Shown here: positions 42,713-50,925 of the stretch, in pieces
How the letters are laid out: the number at the start of each line of letters is the position of its first letter
Position numbering within the stretch: position 1 is the first letter of the stretch
From: DAMCZI01 sp032095175
GTDB taxonomy: Bacteria; Bacillota; Clostridia; Clostridiales; Caloramatoraceae
Assembly: GCA_032095175.1 (NCBI GenBank)
Contig: DAMCZI010000025.1
Location: 12,572 to 76,571 of the forward strand
Direction of reading: 5' to 3'
Length of the DNA stretch: 64,000 nt
Notes under the pieces: model-generated
Told to the model about the DNA's origin: nothing
The model's database searches: none
The model's input: the letters and a program-made list of their open reading frames with translations, nothing else
Program-made: the position numbers and the translations under genes

Positions 42713-42741
42713 ATTGTAAATTAGAAATTTATAAATGTCAA
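42713..42741 (-). promoter_or_regulatory. Promoter of the SAM-riboswitch methionine operon
   Basis: On the minus strand, -35 TTGACA (42741-42736), a 17-bp spacer and -10 TACAAT (42718-42713). The predicted start is near 42706, about 13 bases before the first aptamer's P1 stem. Position and spacing fit a housekeeping sigma-A promoter. Confidence 0.85.
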
Positions 42742-42821
42742 TAGCAATATGTTAAAAAAATAATATTTGCATAAAAGAAACTTTTGGATTATTATATTAT
42801 AAAATTGCGGGGGAAGATGAA

Positions 42822-43487
42822 ATGAAAATTGATAAAGGTGAAGTATTAAGATATTTAGGGTATAAAAATCAACTTATTGATGAAAAATTAACAGTGCTTA
42901 TAGATGAATGTATAGGGGAGGTTATAGATATATCAAGGGGAAAATATGTCTATAACATTTTTGATATAAAAAAAGAAAGTGAGGGTATTTTGCTTTTAAA
43001 TACAGTGCTCTATCTTAGAGGAAAGAATATATATGAGCATCTTAAGGAATCTGAAAGATGTGCTCTTTTGGCAGTTACCCTTGGTTTGGAAATGGATAAA
43101 AGAATAGCCTTTTATTCAAAGTTTAACATTACAAAGGCGGTTATAATGGATGCATGCGCATCCACTGCTGTTGAAGCTCTTTGTGATATAGTACAGTGTG
43201 AAATTGAAGAAACTGCAGGTGAATCAGGTCTTTATATAACAAAAAGATATAGTCCTGGATATGGAGATTTTTTAATAGAGCAGCAAAGGGGAATTATAAA
43301 TATTCTTGATTGTGAAAGAAAAATAGGATTAACACTTACAGATAGTTTTTTAATGCTCCCAAGAAAATCAGTGACTGCTGTGATTGGCTTAGGGAAAAGT
43401 AGCAAGGTTGAAAATGAAGAAAAATGTAAGCGATGCAGTATGAAAAACTGTATTTACAGAAAGGTTGGAAAAGGTTGTGAAGGATAA
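42822..43487 (+). CDS. Stand-alone cobalamin methionine synthase reactivation protein
   Basis: 221 residues corresponding to the C-terminal AdoMet-binding activation domain of MetH, here a separate gene. 'RYSPGYGDFLIEQQ' is the RxxPGY AdoMet-binding motif, and the C-terminus carries four cysteines ('CKRCSMKNCIY', plus 'GKGCEG'), common in clostridial versions. It would reductively remethylate oxidised cob(II)alamin on MetH with SAM as methyl donor. The ATG follows GGGGGAAG. It overlaps metH by 23 bp if the TTG start of metH is used, so the two proteins are made together. It is divergent from the homocysteine operon across the riboswitch region. Confidence 0.9.
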   Translation: MKIDKGEVLRYLGYKNQLIDEKLTVLIDECIGEVIDISRGKYVYNIFDIKKESEGILLLNTVLYLRGKNIYEHLKESERCALLAVTLGLEMDKRIAFYSKFNITKAVIMDACASTAVEALCDIVQCEIEETAGESGLYITKRYSPGYGDFLIEQQRGIINILDCERKIGLTLTDSFLMLPRKSVTAVIGLGKSSKVENEEKCKRCSMKNCIYRKVGKGCEG

Positions 43488-45840
43488 TATAGATTTCAAT
43501 AAATTTTTGTTTTTTGATGGAGCAATGGGAACTATGCTTCAAAGATACGGAATGAAGCAGGGAGAAGTTCCTGAAGTTTTTAATATTCTCTATCCTGAAG
43601 TTATTGAGGATATACATAATGCTTATATAAATGCAGGCAGTGATATAATTACAACCAATACCTTCGGTGCCAACAGATTTAAATTAAATGGTACGGGTTA
43701 TGGGGTGGAAGAGATTGTAAAAAGAGCAGTTGAAATAGGGAAAAGAGCAGCCAATGGGAAGCTTGTAGCTCTTGATATTGGGCCTACTGGAAAGCTTATG
43801 GCACCTGTTGGAGAGCTTGAGTTCAATGAAGCTTATGGTGCCTTTAGGGAACAGGTTATTGCTGGAAGAGATGCTGATTTAATACTTATAGAAACAATGT
43901 CGGATATTTATGAAGCAAAAACTGCAGTGCTTGCAGCAAAGGAAAACAGCAACCTCCCTGTTATATGCACAATGACATTTCAAAGAGATGGAAGAACGCT
44001 GACTGGAACGGATCCAGTAACAATGGTTAACATACTTCAAGGTCTTGATGTTGATGCTCTGGGTGTAAACTGTTCTTTAGGACCTAAGGAGATGCTCTCA
44101 ATAGTAGATAGTATTCTTAAATATTCAAAGGTTCCTGTTATAGTACAGCCTAATGCAGGATTGCCAGCCATTATATATGGAAAAACAGTATATAATATTG
44201 AACCGGTTGAGTTTGCAGGTTATTGCAAGATAATGGCTGAAAAGGGAGTTACAATATTTGGGGGATGCTGTGGTACCAATCCTGACTTTATTTCTATGCT
44301 TAAAAATGATGTTAGCCAGGTTAAACCAATAAAAAGAAATCCACAGGAAATAACAGCTGTTAGCTCATCATTAACGACGGTATTTATTGGTGATGGAGTT
44401 AAAATAATAGGAGAAAGGATAAACCCGACAGGAAAAAAGAAGCTTAAGGAAGCTTTGAGAAGTAATAATATTGAATATATACTAAGAGAAGCAGTAAACC
44501 AAAGAGATGCAGGAGCGGATATACTTGATGTAAATATTGGACTTCCTGAGATAGATGAAGAGAAGGTTATGACTAGTGTTGTTAAAGAAATTCAAAGTGT
44601 AATAAGCCTCCCACTTCAGATAGATAGCTCAAGCCCAGAGGTTATTGAGAAGGCAGTAAGAATATATAATGGCAAACCCCTTATAAATTCGGTAAATGGT
44701 AAAGAAGAGATAATGGATAAAATATTCCCTATTGCAAAGAAATATGGAGCATGTATAGTTGGATTAACCATTGACGAGAATGGCATTCCTACAGATGCTG
44801 AAGGAAGGTACAGGATAGCTGAAAAAATAATAAATAGAGCTTTAGAATATGAAATTCCTAAAGAGAATATTATAATTGACTGTCTCGTGTTAACAGCATC
44901 TGCTCAGCAAAAAGAGGTAAAAGAAACAATAAAAGCTGTTTTAATGGTGAAGAATAGGCTTAAAGTCAAGATTACCCTTGGTGTAAGCAATGTATCCTTT
45001 GGTCTTCCTGAAAGGGGGATTTTAAACAAAACCTTTTTGGCAGCAGCATTAACTGCAGGCCTTGATGCTCCTATACTAAACCCCCTTGATAAAGAAATGC
45101 TTGATACAATAAGTGCTTTTAATGTTCTATGGAATAATGACAGGGAAGCCAAAATGTATATTGATAAATATTCCAGAAGAGCTGAGGAACCTGAAAATAG
45201 TTCTATAGATGATAAAAAAGATATAGTAAAGATAATAATTGATGGACTTAAAGAAGAGGTTATAAGTACTGTAACTGAGCTTTTAAATGAAATACCTCCA
45301 ATGGACATTGTAAATAATTATCTTATACCATCCCTTGATATAGTAGGTGAAAGATTTGAAAAGGGGGATATATTTCTTCCACAGCTTATACAATCTGCAG
45401 AGACTGTGAAAGCAGCCTTTGAGATAATTAAAGGAAAAATGGATAAAGGTAAATATGATTCAAATTTAAGCAAAGGTAAAATAGTTATTGCAACGGTTAG
45501 AGGAGATATACACGACATTGGTAAAAATATTGTAAAGCTTTTGCTTCAAAATTATGGATTTGATGTTTATGATCTTGGCAAGGATGTGTCTAAGGAAGAA
45601 ATAATAGAGAAGATAAAGAAAGAAAAAATAAAGCTTGTTGGGCTAAGTGCGCTTATGACGACAACTGTAAAGAGTATGGAAGAAACTATAAAAGCAATCA
45701 GGGAAAATGACCTGGATTGCAGAGTAATGGTTGGAGGGGCTGTATTAAATGACGAATATGCTTCTATGATAGGCGCAGACTATTATGCAAAGGATGCAAA
45801 TCATTCTGTTAAAATCGCGCAGGAGTTTTTTGGTCTATAG
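43465..45840 (+). CDS. metH: Cobalamin-dependent methionine synthase (without activation domain)
   Basis: 791 residues. Order: homocysteine-binding barrel (about 1-290; zinc cysteines in 'GVNCSLGP' and 'GGCCGTNPDF'), methyl-THF/pterin-binding barrel (about 315-570, 'IGERINPTGKKKLKEAL'), cobalamin cap (about 590-670) and B12-binding Rossmann domain with the DxHxxG motif ('GDIHDIGKNIVKLLL'). E. coli MetH has about 1227 residues; the missing C-terminal domain is the gene just upstream. It transfers the methyl from MetF's product to homocysteine. The start is uncertain: TTG 43465 or GTG 43477, both weakly supported. The protein is complete otherwise. Confidence 0.95.
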   Translation: MEKVVKDNIDFNKFLFFDGAMGTMLQRYGMKQGEVPEVFNILYPEVIEDIHNAYINAGSDIITTNTFGANRFKLNGTGYGVEEIVKRAVEIGKRAANGKLVALDIGPTGKLMAPVGELEFNEAYGAFREQVIAGRDADLILIETMSDIYEAKTAVLAAKENSNLPVICTMTFQRDGRTLTGTDPVTMVNILQGLDVDALGVNCSLGPKEMLSIVDSILKYSKVPVIVQPNAGLPAIIYGKTVYNIEPVEFAGYCKIMAEKGVTIFGGCCGTNPDFISMLKNDVSQVKPIKRNPQEITAVSSSLTTVFIGDGVKIIGERINPTGKKKLKEALRSNNIEYILREAVNQRDAGADILDVNIGLPEIDEEKVMTSVVKEIQSVISLPLQIDSSSPEVIEKAVRIYNGKPLINSVNGKEEIMDKIFPIAKKYGACIVGLTIDENGIPTDAEGRYRIAEKIINRALEYEIPKENIIIDCLVLTASAQQKEVKETIKAVLMVKNRLKVKITLGVSNVSFGLPERGILNKTFLAAALTAGLDAPILNPLDKEMLDTISAFNVLWNNDREAKMYIDKYSRRAEEPENSSIDDKKDIVKIIIDGLKEEVISTVTELLNEIPPMDIVNNYLIPSLDIVGERFEKGDIFLPQLIQSAETVKAAFEIIKGKMDKGKYDSNLSKGKIVIATVRGDIHDIGKNIVKLLLQNYGFDVYDLGKDVSKEEIIEKIKKEKIKLVGLSALMTTTVKSMEETIKAIRENDLDCRVMVGGAVLNDEYASMIGADYYAKDANHSVKIAQEFFGL

Positions 45841-45855
45841 TAGAGAACATATGAT

Positions 45856-45885
45856 TTGCAAAATGATGCATTTATGTAATATAAT
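45856..45885 (+). promoter_or_regulatory. Promoter of lysE-like gene
   Basis: -35 TTGCAA (45856-45861), an 18-bp spacer and -10 TATAAT (45880-45885), 36 bp before the start codon. It indicates that the exporter gene is transcribed separately from metH. Confidence 0.6.
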
Positions 45886-45920
45886 ACACTTAAAAGTCTT
45901 GAATAAAGGGAGCAATTTAA

Positions 45921-46592
45921 ATGAGCAGTTTTTACATATTACTTATTAGGGCCCTCTATACTGGCTTGGCTACAGGTATTGTCATTGCAATACCAATGGG
46001 GCCTGCAGGAATTGAATCTGTAAGATGGACTATTTCAAAGGGGTTTAAAAATGGAATAAAGGTTGCAATTGGTGCATTGATTGCAGATGCCATTGATGTT
46101 ATGCTTATTAATTTTGGATTGCTGGAGCTGATTGAAACCAATAAGCTTCTGGAAGTATTCTTTTGGATGCTTTCAGGTGTAATCATTTTTTTAATAGGCT
46201 ATAAGGCAATTAAGAATAAGAAGAGCAAATCTGGTGAAAATGAAGAGGACATTTTAGAGAAGAAGGAAGTACAATCTCGACCTGTATTTACAGGATTTAT
46301 TGTTAACTTCTCTAATCCCATGACTCACTTTTTTTGGTTAACATTAAGCAGCACTGTAATAAGAGTTTGGCGTCATGCAGGTAAGCTTCCCTATTTTATA
46401 TTTGCAGTTTCCATGCTGACAGGTATGTTTATAAGTCTTTTTGGTATCAATTTTTTAGTATCAAAGGGTAGAAAAATTGCACCGTCAAAGGCGTCAGGGA
46501 AAGTCACAGATTTGTTGTCCTATGGAATAGCAATAATAGGGATAGGTTTCTTTGCATATGGGATGTACAAATTATATGTGTTTATGAAGTAA
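45921..46592 (+). CDS. LysE-family amino-acid exporter
   Basis: 223-residue membrane protein with about six helices and the LysE/RhtB N-terminal signature 'GIVIAIPMGPAGIESVRWTISKGFKNGIKVAIGALIADA', followed by 'GVIIFLIGYKAI' and 'FTGFIVNFSNPMTHFFWL'. Such proteins export amino acids or related small molecules. Placement after the methionine cluster could suggest a sulfur amino-acid substrate, but it has its own promoter and this is speculation. GGGAGC is the ribosome binding site. The charged cytoplasmic loop (residues ~97-115, Lys/Glu rich) is normal for the family. Confidence 0.88.
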   Translation: MSSFYILLIRALYTGLATGIVIAIPMGPAGIESVRWTISKGFKNGIKVAIGALIADAIDVMLINFGLLELIETNKLLEVFFWMLSGVIIFLIGYKAIKNKKSKSGENEEDILEKKEVQSRPVFTGFIVNFSNPMTHFFWLTLSSTVIRVWRHAGKLPYFIFAVSMLTGMFISLFGINFLVSKGRKIAPSKASGKVTDLLSYGIAIIGIGFFAYGMYKLYVFMK

Positions 46593-46661
46593 AGTAATAG
46601 TCTTGGTACAAGTGCCAGACACGGGTCACTTAATAGTGGCTTAATATTGTATATAGAAAAT

Positions 46662-46800
46662 TTGATTTTCATATCTTATTTTGATATAATAAATTTAATT
46701 AGATAGTGCATGAATCGGTTGGACGAATTTTTATTCGTTTTCAAGAGTTTTAGCTTCTGGGGTGGGAAGTTCATTTAATGAACTTCCCACCCTTTTTTTA
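46662..46800 (+). promoter_or_regulatory. Promoter and ~100-nt leader ending in a strong terminator
   Basis: -35 TTGATT (46662-46667), 17 bp, -10 TATAAT (46685-46690). The leader contains a small hairpin (ACGAAT/ATTCGT) and then a very strong intrinsic terminator: GGGTGGGAAGTTCATT pairs with AATGAACTTCCCACCC (46760-46793) followed by seven T. It lies between the promoter and the small membrane-protein gene at 46828, so it is either an attenuator/riboswitch for that gene or a free-standing small RNA. I do not recognise a known aptamer. Confidence 0.65.
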
Positions 46801-46827
46801 TTTATATTAAAAAAGAGGTGAGTTTAT

Positions 46828-46944
46828 ATGTCAGCACAGGATATATTAATATTCGTACTATTAGGTTTTGTTGTAGCAGGATTCATTTATTTTCATTTTG
46901 TTTTTCCAAAGAAGAATAAAGATGAAGAGAACAATGAAAAATAA
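46828..46944 (+). CDS. 38-residue single-helix membrane protein
   Basis: Small gene with an excellent AAGAGGTG ribosome binding site seven bases before ATG. The product has one strongly hydrophobic helix (about residues 5-27, 'ILIFVLLGFVVAGFIYFHFV') and a short, highly charged Lys/Glu/Asn C-terminal tail. The topology resembles small regulatory or accessory subunits of membrane complexes, but I do not recognise the family. It is preceded by its own promoter and leader terminator and followed by a terminator hairpin, so it is a complete transcription unit. Function unknown. Confidence 0.65.
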   Translation: MSAQDILIFVLLGFVVAGFIYFHFVFPKKNKDEENNEK

Positions 46945-46974
46945 AGAATGTTATGTGGCTAGAGTTTAATTTTA

Positions 46975-47024
46975 AAAAACAGGCCATGGCAATCTGTAAT
47001 TTGATTACCTATGACCTGTTTTTG
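46975..47024. terminator. Bidirectional terminator
   Basis: AAAACAGGCCATGG is matched by CCTATGACCTGTTTT with A- and T-runs on the two sides. It separates the small membrane-protein gene from the convergent VanW-family gene. Confidence 0.75.
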
Positions 47025-47033
47025 CATGCTTTA

Positions 47034-48092
47034 TTATTTAAATACGTCAGTAGAAATGAGTTCTTTTTTTATTAATTTATTATTCAAATCATAGACGTGT
47101 CTATATGTTTTATAATAACTTTTTCCATCCTTCTTTTGGCATTCTGTAGTTATTTTTATATTAAAATCTTTTTTATATCCATATATCTTTGCTGTTAATA
47201 GCCCTTTTTTCTTATCAATATAGGATTTTATATATATGGGGTATTCTGTGTTGCTTTTGATTCTTAAATCATAAACATTTCTATATACTGTTGCATCACG
47301 CCCCTTGTTGATGTAGGATACTGGTAATCCATGTTTGTGCCTTTCTACAATCTCAAGATTTGCGAAGAGAGCTGTATTATACAAGGTTGTGGAAGTTTGG
47401 CATATTCCTCCTGCTAATCCCTTTACAGTCTTTCCGTCAGAGAAAATAGGGGCATATCTATATCCCTTTTGCACAGTCCTTTCGCCTAACTTATCATCAA
47501 GGGAAAATATCTCTCCAGGATATATAACAGTTCCATTTAAATCCTCTGTAGATATTCTTAAATTTTCAGTTCTATCTACTTGTTTTACGCTGAATTTCGT
47601 TGAGAATGTAGATATCTCAGTGCTTTTTATTTTGTTCAATATTTCTTCTGTTAATTCTGGCTTTATTATAACAATTGGCATATCAATACCATAGTCATCT
47701 ACAATGCTGCCAGAGTTTAAGTATTCTTTAATTATTTGTGTTAACTGTGCATCATCCAGGATTTCACCATCTATTTCCTTTTGTATAGTGAAAGATTTGT
47801 TGTTAATAATTTTAGCATCAACAGCAGACTTGTTTATTTGAAATGCAATATCACTTACAGCTTTTATCAGGGAACCTTCATTAATAACTATACTTTGACT
47901 TTCGCTATCTATACTGCAGATTTCCTCAAGCCTTAGTGTGTAGCTATTTTCTAAGTGGTTTAGTGTAATTGTCTTGCCATTGATATCAATTGGGTTTTGA
48001 ACATTTTCTCCACTGCTAAAACCCAAAAGAGAGGTAGTTATAATAAATAAAAGAATGAAAAATGGTATTTTGTTAATTTTTTTAATCTTCAT
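47034..48092 (-). CDS. VanW-family protein
   Basis: 352 residues. An N-terminal hydrophobic segment (about 8-26) acts as signal or anchor. A region of about 130 residues resembles the peptidoglycan-binding-like extension found before VanW domains. The VanW domain itself (about 185-345) shows 'GTVIYPGEIFSLDDKLGERTVQKGYRYAPIF', 'GLAGGICQTSTTLYNTALFANL' and 'ERHKHGLPVSYI...RDATV'. VanW was named from a vancomycin-resistance cluster but its activity is not established; in spore formers such proteins are cell-surface or spore-cortex associated. ATG 48092 follows AAGGAG. No other van genes are near, so no resistance should be inferred. Confidence 0.88.
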   Translation of the reverse strand: MKIKKINKIPFFILLFIITTSLLGFSSGENVQNPIDINGKTITLNHLENSYTLRLEEICSIDSESQSIVINEGSLIKAVSDIAFQINKSAVDAKIINNKSFTIQKEIDGEILDDAQLTQIIKEYLNSGSIVDDYGIDMPIVIIKPELTEEILNKIKSTEISTFSTKFSVKQVDRTENLRISTEDLNGTVIYPGEIFSLDDKLGERTVQKGYRYAPIFSDGKTVKGLAGGICQTSTTLYNTALFANLEIVERHKHGLPVSYINKGRDATVYRNVYDLRIKSNTEYPIYIKSYIDKKKGLLTAKIYGYKKDFNIKITTECQKKDGKSYYKTYRHVYDLNNKLIKKELISTDVFK

Positions 48093-48244
48093 CACGCTCC
48101 TTGTACAAGCATTTTACCCACTATAATAATATGCTTAACAGTTAAAAATGTTACATAAATGTTTTATAATATTTATAATGACAGTTCAGATTTAGAAATG
48201 CTGGACTTAATCATTTCATGAAATTATTGATAGGAAGTGGTAAT

Positions 48245-48496
48245 ATGAGTAATACTTTAAAAAGCAGCGATGCTACAAAACGTATACTAAAGACTGGTAA
48301 AAAATACAGGCATTTTAAAGGAAATGAATATCTTGTTTTGTATCAGGCAAAGCATTCAGAAACACTTGAGGATTTAGTAGTATATAAGGCGCTGTATGGA
48401 GAAGGCGGCATTTGGGTAAGGCCTCTTTCTATGTTTTTAGAGCAGGTTGAGGTTAATGGCAAAACTGTAAACAGGTTTGAGGAAATTGAAGATTAA
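48245..48496 (+). CDS. DUF1653-domain protein
   Basis: 83-residue protein with the DUF1653 domain (about 22-80): 'GKKYRHFKGNEYLVL', 'HSETLEDLVVYKALYGEGGIWVRPLSMF'. The domain is a small beta-barrel of unknown function, widespread in bacteria. Start ATG 48245 is chosen because AGGAAGTGG lies eight bases upstream; an earlier in-frame ATG has no site. It is a monocistronic gene divergent from the VanW gene and ends at a hairpin. Confidence 0.85.
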   Translation: MSNTLKSSDATKRILKTGKKYRHFKGNEYLVLYQAKHSETLEDLVVYKALYGEGGIWVRPLSMFLEQVEVNGKTVNRFEEIED

Positions 48497-48522
48497 CTGA
48501 TATGGTGAATGCATAATAAATA

Positions 48523-48556
48523 ATGGCTGCTTTTATATTATAATATAGCAGCCATA
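48523..48556. terminator. Terminator after DUF1653 gene
   Basis: ATGGCTGCT...AGCAGCCAT arms around an A/T-only loop are followed by ATTTC. The hairpin sits between converging genes. Confidence 0.6.
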
Positions 48557-48612
48557 TTTCAATTAATATAATATATTAAATACAAAGAAGAAATTAGATT
48601 GACATTTAGTTG

Positions 48613-49671
48613 TTATTGTTGTGAAGGCCATCCATATTGTTTTGATAGAGCTTTTACAATTTCTCCAATTAAGCCTTTAGTTTGATGTACCCCTAAATCT
48701 GTGTTTGTCATGATAACTGCACCAGTGCCTAAATGGGGGTATGCAATCATCATACATTGATATCCAATGCCCCAGCCAAGTGAATAAATTTCAAGCTTAT
48801 TGCCATAGTAATCAAGAAATACTCCGAGACCAGTCCATTTTGAACAGCCTTGTGGTGTTATCATTTGATTTATTGTTTTTTGTGAGATACCAAGTTTGCC
48901 ATTACCTTTTAATGAATTGATTATCTCAATAACCAAACTGCTCAGATCTGTTGGAGTTGACCAAAGACCTGCAGCGGCAAGATAGGGGTATATTGGATAT
49001 TTATCATTCAGTAATATACCATCTTTATTGTGGCCACAGGCAAAATTATGCTTTTTTTCAGGTATTATATATCCTATCATGCTATTCTTCATATTTAGAG
49101 GCTGTAGTATTAGTTCATTCATCAATTTACTAAATGGCTTTTTAGAAGCGTTCTCTATAAGCTGTTCTATTATACAAAAGCCCAGATCTGAATATACAAA
49201 ACTACTTTCGGGCTCATACTTAACTTCAGCAACTTCTGGATAATACGATTTTCTTCCTTCTAGGAGGTCAAGAAGTGTTGGAATGCCCTGGGCAGTGTTA
49301 TATTCACTAAAGCTATTATCAGGATCAATAAATCCAGCTTGATGACTTAGAAGTCTCCTGAGGGTAATTTTTCTATTTTGAGTAAACTTATTTTCTGGAA
49401 CCATACAAGTAGTAAGTTTATCATTTACATTCTCATCTAGGTCGAGAATACCATCATCAACTAATTTTAATGCTAAAAAAGTTGCAGCAAATTTACTTAT
49501 TGAACATGCATTAAAAATAGAGGTGTTATTTACTTTGTTATTTGTTCCTGCCTGTAGCACACCGAAACCTTCCGAAGCTTTAATACTACCATTATTAATT
49601 ATGGTTATACCTAAACCTTGAACCTTATAATAGTTCATTCTTTTGTAAATATCTATATTTTTCAATTCCAT
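48613..49671 (-). CDS. Serine beta-lactamase-like hydrolase (class C / PBP-like fold)
   Basis: 352-residue member of the beta-lactamase/esterase EstB-type family. The nucleophile motif SxxK appears as 'CSISKFAATFLALKL', the Tyr motif as 'YSDLGFC' and the third motif as 'HQTKG' (H-x-x-K-G in place of KTG). There is no signal peptide, which argues for a cytoplasmic esterase or peptidase rather than a secreted beta-lactamase; resistance should not be inferred. The start is ATG 49671, seven bases after AGGAGG; two in-frame ATGs further upstream lie in or before that site. It is divergent from an AraC/GyrI regulator only ~115 bp away, which may control it. Confidence 0.87.
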   Translation of the reverse strand: MELKNIDIYKRMNYYKVQGLGITIINNGSIKASEGFGVLQAGTNNKVNNTSIFNACSISKFAATFLALKLVDDGILDLDENVNDKLTTCMVPENKFTQNRKITLRRLLSHQAGFIDPDNSFSEYNTAQGIPTLLDLLEGRKSYYPEVAEVKYEPESSFVYSDLGFCIIEQLIENASKKPFSKLMNELILQPLNMKNSMIGYIIPEKKHNFACGHNKDGILLNDKYPIYPYLAAAGLWSTPTDLSSLVIEIINSLKGNGKLGISQKTINQMITPQGCSKWTGLGVFLDYYGNKLEIYSLGWGIGYQCMMIAYPHLGTGAVIMTNTDLGVHQTKGLIGEIVKALSKQYGWPSQQ

Positions 49672-49772
49672 GTGCATACCTCCTTTTAATTTGTATTTCA
49701 ATTATATAACCAATTGCAGCATGACATTTTATCATTCTTGCTATTCTTAATATGTTATGAGAAAATTTTTGA

Positions 49773-49780
49773 GGGGGGGG
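49773..49780 (+). promoter_or_regulatory. G8 homopolymer in the ribosome binding site of the AraC gene
   Basis: The ribosome binding site of the gene at 49789 reads GAGGGGGGGGTG, a run of eight G in an A+T-rich genome. A run of this kind can slip during replication and change RBS strength or spacing. The site also decides the start codon: ATG 49789 rather than the ATG at 49714. Confidence 0.55.
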
Positions 49781-49788
49781 TGCAACAA

Positions 49789-50652
49789 ATGTATGCTCAA
49801 AGTATTCAAAGAGCAGTTGATTATATTGAATTAAATTTACAAAAAACATTGCGTCTATCAGATATAGCAAAGGAAACAGGATATTCTATGTATCATTTCG
49901 ATAGAATATTTAGGTACACCCTAGGGGAATCAATAATAGAATATGTAAAGAAAAGAAGGCTGACAGAAGCTGCCAATGAACTTATAAGAACAAATAATAG
50001 AATAATTGATATAGCAATAAAATATGGCTTCGAATCGCAGCAGGCTTTTACTACGGCTTTTACAAAATACTATAACAAATCACCGGGGAAATATAGGAGA
50101 AGTGGCAAACATTTAATACTTCTAGAAAAGAAAGTCCTATCTCTAGACACAATAAATCGTACAATATATATGGCTAATAGGAAACCACAGATAGTTACCA
50201 AGGACACTTTTTTAGTTATGGGTATGGAGTACTATGGAACAAATACCAATGGTGAAATACCTAACCTATGGAGCACATTTTTAAAGCATATGAATGAGAT
50301 TGAACATATTAAAAATCCCAGGGTTACATTTGGTATTTGCGATCATGTAGATGATTATGACCCGGAGCTAAGTGAATTTTCCTATATATCATGTGTTGAA
50401 ATTGAAGATTATGCAAAAATTCCAGAAAACATGATAGCTAAAAAAATACATAAACAGAAGTATGTAGTATTTACCCATAGGGGAAGTACTGAAAACTTAG
50501 AGGAGACCTATAAATATATTTATGGTAATTACTTTTTTAAGTCAGAATATGAGTTAGCCAATGCCCCTGATTTTGAAGTATATGATGAACGCTATAATGG
50601 AAATGATTGCAACTCTGAAATGGATATATTTATACCAATCATTAGCAAGTAG
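49789..50652 (+). CDS. AraC-family regulator with GyrI-like effector domain
   Basis: 287 residues. An AraC helix-turn-helix pair at about 8-105 ('LRLSDIAKETGYSMYHFDRIF', 'QAFTTAFTKYYNKSPGKYRR') and a GyrI-like effector domain at about 130-285 ('FLVMGMEYYGTN', 'YVVFTHRGSTENLEETYKYI', 'EMDIFIPI'). It is the third regulator of this type in the window. It is divergent from the beta-lactamase-like hydrolase gene, so control of that gene in response to a small molecule is plausible. The start is ATG 49789 because the poly-G ribosome binding site sits nine bases before it. Confidence 0.88.
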   Translation: MYAQSIQRAVDYIELNLQKTLRLSDIAKETGYSMYHFDRIFRYTLGESIIEYVKKRRLTEAANELIRTNNRIIDIAIKYGFESQQAFTTAFTKYYNKSPGKYRRSGKHLILLEKKVLSLDTINRTIYMANRKPQIVTKDTFLVMGMEYYGTNTNGEIPNLWSTFLKHMNEIEHIKNPRVTFGICDHVDDYDPELSEFSYISCVEIEDYAKIPENMIAKKIHKQKYVVFTHRGSTENLEETYKYIYGNYFFKSEYELANAPDFEVYDERYNGNDCNSEMDIFIPIISK

Positions 50653-50925
50653 AAAAGGGCAACTCTTTTGAAAAATCGTATAGACGGTTGTTCTGCACTA
50701 TCTTTGCATTGAAAACTACCATTATACCTGTACCATAGACGAGTAAATATGAAAAACAATAATTATAAAATGTGGTAATATAGAAATATAAAACATATGT
50801 AAATACATACCAAATTTGTTGTGGAAGTATTAACAAGCTTATATGAATGAAGGCACTATTAACTCATAGTTGTAGTATAATTAATCTAGTAGCATATGCA
50901 ATTATATTTTTATGGGGGGGTTAAA

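Noticed and set aside
47034..48092. Vancomycin-resistance gene
   Set aside because: VanW-family proteins are widespread in spore formers, and no vanR/S/H/A/X-type genes are present; the name alone does not imply resistance.
48613..49671. Secreted beta-lactamase
   Set aside because: No signal peptide and a non-canonical third motif; more likely a cytoplasmic esterase/peptidase of the same fold.
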